Of a stretch of 64,000 nt of DNA, positions 61,393 to 64,000 are shown one piece after another; positions within the stretch are counted from its first letter, which is position 1, and each line of letters opens with the position of its first letter. Source of the stretch: Mesorhizobium sp. SARCC-RB16n (GTDB lineage: Bacteria > Pseudomonadota > Alphaproteobacteria > Rhizobiales > Rhizobiaceae); assembly GCF_008520305.1 (NCBI RefSeq), contig NZ_ML703287.1, positions 81,221-145,220 on the forward strand, read 5' to 3'. The notes below the pieces were generated by a model. It was given only the letters and a program-made list of their open reading frames with translations, made no database searches and was not told the origin of the DNA. Position numbers and translations under genes: made by a program.

Positions 61393-62421
61393 ATGGCCGG
61401 AGCCAGCAAAGCCGTCGCCGACAGCCGCGCCAACCTGCCCTTCGTCTATCGCCAGTACAGCGCCGAGCAACTGAAGCAGGTCCTCTACAAGATGTACCTT
61501 ATCCGCCGCTTCGAAGAGGGCGCTGAGGAAAGCTACACGCGCGGCCTCATTCACGGCACCATGCACCTGTCCATCGGCCAGGAGGCCAGCGCCATGGGCA
61601 TCTGCATGCCGCTTGGCGAGGATGACCAGATCACCTCGACGCATCGCGGCCACGGCCATTGCATCGCCAAGGGTGCGGAAGTGAAGCGCATGTTCGCCGA
61701 GTTCTTCGGCAAGACCACCGGCTACTGCAAGGGCCGCGGCGGTTCGATGCACATTGCCGATGTCGCCAAGGGCAATCTCGGCGCTAACGGCATTGTCGGC
61801 GGCGGCATCCCGATCGCCGTCGGCGCCGCGCTCTCCTCCAAGATGATGAAGACCGGCAAGGTCGTCGTGTCCTTCTTCGGCGACGGCGCCAACAATGAGG
61901 GCGCCTTCCACGAGGCGCTTAACATGGCGGCGGTCTGGAAGCTGCCGGTTATTTTCGTGTGCGAGAACAATGGCTACGGCATGTCGACATCGACGGCCCG
62001 ATCCACCGCGGTCAAGAACATCGCCGATCGCGCCGCCGCCTATTCGATGCCGGGCGTCATCGTCAACGGCAACATCTTCTCCGAGGTCGCCGAGGCGTCT
62101 TACAAGGCGGTCGAGCGGGCACGCGCGGGCGAGGGGCCGACGCTGATCGAATCCAAGACCTATCGCCATCGCGGCCACTCCAAGAGCGACCGCAATCGCT
62201 ACCGCACCAAGGAAGAGATCGAGGACTGGATGTCGAACCGCGACCCGATCACGCTGTTCGAGAACGAGCTGCGGGAATTCGGCTTCATCGACGACAAGGG
62301 CATCGAGGCCATTCGCGAGGCGGTGGCGCGGGAGATCGCCGACGGCATCGAGTTCGCCAAGACAAGCCCCTCGCCTGACGTCAGCGAGACCGGAAATTAC
62401 GTGTATACGGAGCAGGCGTGA
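61393..62421 (+). CDS. 2-oxoacid/acetoin dehydrogenase E1 alpha subunit
   Basis: A 342-residue thiamine-diphosphate enzyme subunit of PDH/acetoin type. [26 protein letters not shown]-type substrate-end residues are near 75-95. The TPP motif is [31 protein letters not shown] near 162-192, and the phosphorylation-loop-like [15 protein letters not shown] near 260. With the next gene it forms the alpha2beta2 E1 that decarboxylates a 2-oxoacid or acetoin. The ATG at 61393 follows the SAF gene stop by two bases. The main PDH of rhizobia is normally elsewhere, so this may be a second, substrate-specific complex. Confidence 0.87.
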   Translation: MAGASKAVADSRANLPFVYRQYSAEQLKQVLYKMYLIRRFEEGAEESYTRGLIHGTMHLSIGQEASAMGICMPLGEDDQITSTHRGHGHCIAKGAEVKRMFAEFFGKTTGYCKGRGGSMHIADVAKGNLGANGIVGGGIPIAVGAALSSKMMKTGKVVVSFFGDGANNEGAFHEALNMAAVWKLPVIFVCENNGYGMSTSTARSTAVKNIADRAAAYSMPGVIVNGNIFSEVAEASYKAVERARAGEGPTLIESKTYRHRGHSKSDRNRYRTKEEIEDWMSNRDPITLFENELREFGFIDDKGIEAIREAVAREIADGIEFAKTSPSPDVSETGNYVYTEQA

Positions 62422-63419
62422 TGGACGCGATGGTGCGTGAACTGAGCTACGCCCAGGCGATCCAGGAAGCCATGGCGATCGCCATGGACATGGACGAGCG
62501 CGTCTTCCTGATGGGCGAGGATATCGGCGTCTATGGCGGCGCCTTCCAGGTGACCGGCGATCTGGTCGAGCGCTATGGCACGGACCGGGTTTTGGACACG
62601 CCGATTTCGGAACTGGGCGGCGCGGGCGTCGCTGTCGGGGCAGCCGTCACCGGCATGCGACCGATCTTCGAATTCCAGTTTTCCGATTTCGCCACGCTTG
62701 CCATGGAGCAGATCGTCAACCAGGCGGCCAAGATGCGCTTCATGCTGGGCGGCGAGGTTTCGGTGCCGGTGGTGATGCGCTTTCCCGCCGGTTCCGGCAC
62801 GGGCGCCGCGGCACAGCACAGCCAGAGCCTGGAAGCCTGGCTCGGCCATGTGCCGGGCCTCAAGGTCATCCAGCCGGCGACGCCGTACGATGCCAAGGGC
62901 ATGCTTCTGGCGGCTGTCGCCGATCCTGATCCCGTGATGATCTTCGAGCACAAGCTGCTCTACAAGGCAAAGGGGCCGGTGCCCGAAGGCTATTACACCG
63001 TGCCGATCGGCAAGGCCGACATCCGCCGCGAGGGCCGCGATCTCACCATCGTCGCCACCTCGATCATGGTGCAGAAGGCGCTCGACGCCGCCGCCACGCT
63101 TGAGGCCGAAGGCATTGACGTCGAAGTCGTCGACCTCAGGACCATCCGGCCGATGGACAAGCAGACCGTCATCGACAGCGTCAAGAAGACGTCGCGGCTG
63201 ATGTGCGTCTATGAAGCGGTCAAGACGCTGGGCATCGGCGCCGAGGTCAGCGCCATGATCGCCGAGAGCGAGGCGTTCGATTATCTCGATGCGCCGATCG
63301 TGCGCCTCGGCGGTGCTGAAACGCCGATCCCCTACAATCCGGAACTGGAAAAGGCCACGGTGCCGCAGGTGCCCGACATCATCACCGCCGCGCGCGACCT
63401 CGTCAAAGGGGTTCGCTGA
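62421..63419 (+). CDS. 2-oxoacid/acetoin dehydrogenase E1 beta subunit
   Basis: A 332-residue transketolase-like subunit. [45 protein letters not shown] contains the conserved start and the catalytic Glu region, [22 protein letters not shown]-like segments follow, and the C-terminal domain has [22 protein letters not shown]. It completes E1 with the alpha subunit. Its ATG shares one base with the alpha stop (TGATG), and the E2 gene begins three bases after its end. Substrate specificity is not readable here. Confidence 0.87.
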   Translation: MDAMVRELSYAQAIQEAMAIAMDMDERVFLMGEDIGVYGGAFQVTGDLVERYGTDRVLDTPISELGGAGVAVGAAVTGMRPIFEFQFSDFATLAMEQIVNQAAKMRFMLGGEVSVPVVMRFPAGSGTGAAAQHSQSLEAWLGHVPGLKVIQPATPYDAKGMLLAAVADPDPVMIFEHKLLYKAKGPVPEGYYTVPIGKADIRREGRDLTIVATSIMVQKALDAAATLEAEGIDVEVVDLRTIRPMDKQTVIDSVKKTSRLMCVYEAVKTLGIGAEVSAMIAESEAFDYLDAPIVRLGGAETPIPYNPELEKATVPQVPDIITAARDLVKGVR

Positions 63420-63422
63420 GAC

Positions 63423-64000
63423 ATGCCGACCGAAGTCATTCTTCCCAAGGTCGACATGGACATGGCGACCGGACAGATCTCGCGCTGGTTCGCCGAGGAA
63501 GGCGCCAGCGTCAAGAAGGGCGATGTGCTGTTCGAGATCGAGACCGACAAGGCGGCGATGGAGATTGATGCACCGGCCAGCGGCGTGCTTCGCGACGTGA
63601 CGGGCAAGGAAGGCGTCGACATCCCGGTCGGCGCGCCGGTTGCCTGGATCTATGCCGATGGCGAGGCCTATGGAGCCAAGCAGGGCGCGGCGTCAATCTC
63701 TCCCCTCATGGGAGAGATGTCGGCGAAGCAGACAGAGGAGGGCGCTGTCACGCCAACTGCCGGGAGCGAGGCGCCCCCCTCTGCCCTGCCGGGCATCTCC
63801 CCCACAAGGGGGGAGATCGGCCAATCGCCGGTGGGCGCGCGTGCAACACCGCTGGCTCGCCGTCTGGCGCGAGAGGCGGGTCTCACCCTTTCAGCCATAT
63901 CGGGCACCGGCCCGCATGGCCGGGTGGTGAAGGCAGACGTCGACGCCGCGATCGCCGGCGGCGGCGCCAAGGCAGCCCCTGCCGCCAAGGCTCCGGCTGG
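63423..64000 (+). CDS. Dihydrolipoamide acyltransferase (E2), 5' part, cut by window end
   Basis: The first 192 residues of an E2 enzyme. The lipoyl domain covers residues 1-80 with Lys43 in ETDKAAMEI. A linker of about 55 residues follows, mostly encoded by a rhizobial palindromic repeat. The peripheral-subunit-binding domain, ATPLARRLAREAGLTLSAISGTGPHGRVVKADV, is near 139-172, and an Ala/Pro-rich linker precedes the missing catalytic domain. It carries acyl groups from E1 to coenzyme A. The operon continues beyond the window, probably to further pathway genes. Confidence 0.85.
   Translation, partial: MPTEVILPKVDMDMATGQISRWFAEEGASVKKGDVLFEIETDKAAMEIDAPASGVLRDVTGKEGVDIPVGAPVAWIYADGEAYGAKQGAASISPLMGEMSAKQTEEGAVTPTAGSEAPPSALPGISPTRGEIGQSPVGARATPLARRLAREAGLTLSAISGTGPHGRVVKADVDAAIAGGGAKAAPAAKAPA
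63696..63817. repeat. RIME-like palindromic element inside the E2 coding sequence
   Basis: Two hairpins, ATCTCTCCC with GGGAGAGAT (63696-63718) and ATCTCCCCC with GGGGGAGAT (63795-63817), bracket a larger stem of CAGAGGAGGGCGC with GCGCCCCCCTCTG (one mismatch). The CCCCACAAGGGGGGAGAT ending and CTGCCGGG core are those of rhizobial intergenic repeats, but here the element is read in frame as about 41 linker residues. Confidence 0.75.

Overview
The window reads as chromosomal DNA of a high-GC alphaproteobacterium of the order Rhizobiales, most likely Mesorhizobium or a close relative. This is inferred from protein style, an EcfG-type promoter, rhizobial palindromic repeats and the abundance of ABC solute-binding proteins and sugar/amine catabolic operons. 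It is an accessory-catabolism region. I saw no tRNA, rRNA, CRISPR array, transposase or phage gene.

Layout. 0-7.6 kb: a small membrane protein, a diacylglycerol-kinase-family lipid kinase, a three-PRC-barrel secreted protein behind a GGAAC-N16-CGTT stress promoter, a sulfatase, an MhqO/MhqD/acetyltransferase operon and an M19 dipeptidase. 7.6-23.7 kb: a large catabolic island for what looks like a methylated amine or polyamine. It holds a GcvT-like methyltransferase, two PYROXD2-like FAD oxidoreductases, a PMT-like methyltransferase, a BetI-like TetR regulator, twin PotD-type binding proteins, a flavin amine oxidase, PotABC-type transporter genes, a class III aminotransferase and a Rieske oxygenase. 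Three matching inverted repeats (YTGAAY-N4-RTTCAA) lie in the three promoter regions of this island and suggest one regulon.

24-35 kb: a secreted small protein, a GAF-PAS hybrid histidine kinase with its OmpR-type regulator, a divergent regulator with a degenerate receiver domain, two candidate small proteins, an L,D-transpeptidase, and an RND efflux pair with its TetR repressor. 35-45.6 kb: an Lrp regulator opposite a 1018-residue kinase/M23/aminotransferase fusion, an orphan amino-acid binding protein, then a LacI-controlled operon (binding protein, frameshifted permease, GH1 beta-glucosidase, SDR dehydrogenase).

45.6-53.1 kb: a ROK-controlled sugar ABC operon with SIS and PfkB enzymes, organised like fructosamine (frl) operons. 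53.2-64 kb: a PiT phosphate transporter, a CorA/ZntB-type gene broken by two frameshifts, a ketone-body group (patatin, acetoacetate decarboxylase, 3-hydroxybutyrate dehydrogenase), a phosphodiesterase, and a 2-oxoacid dehydrogenase operon running off the end. Its E2 gene carries an in-frame rhizobial palindromic repeat in the interdomain linker.
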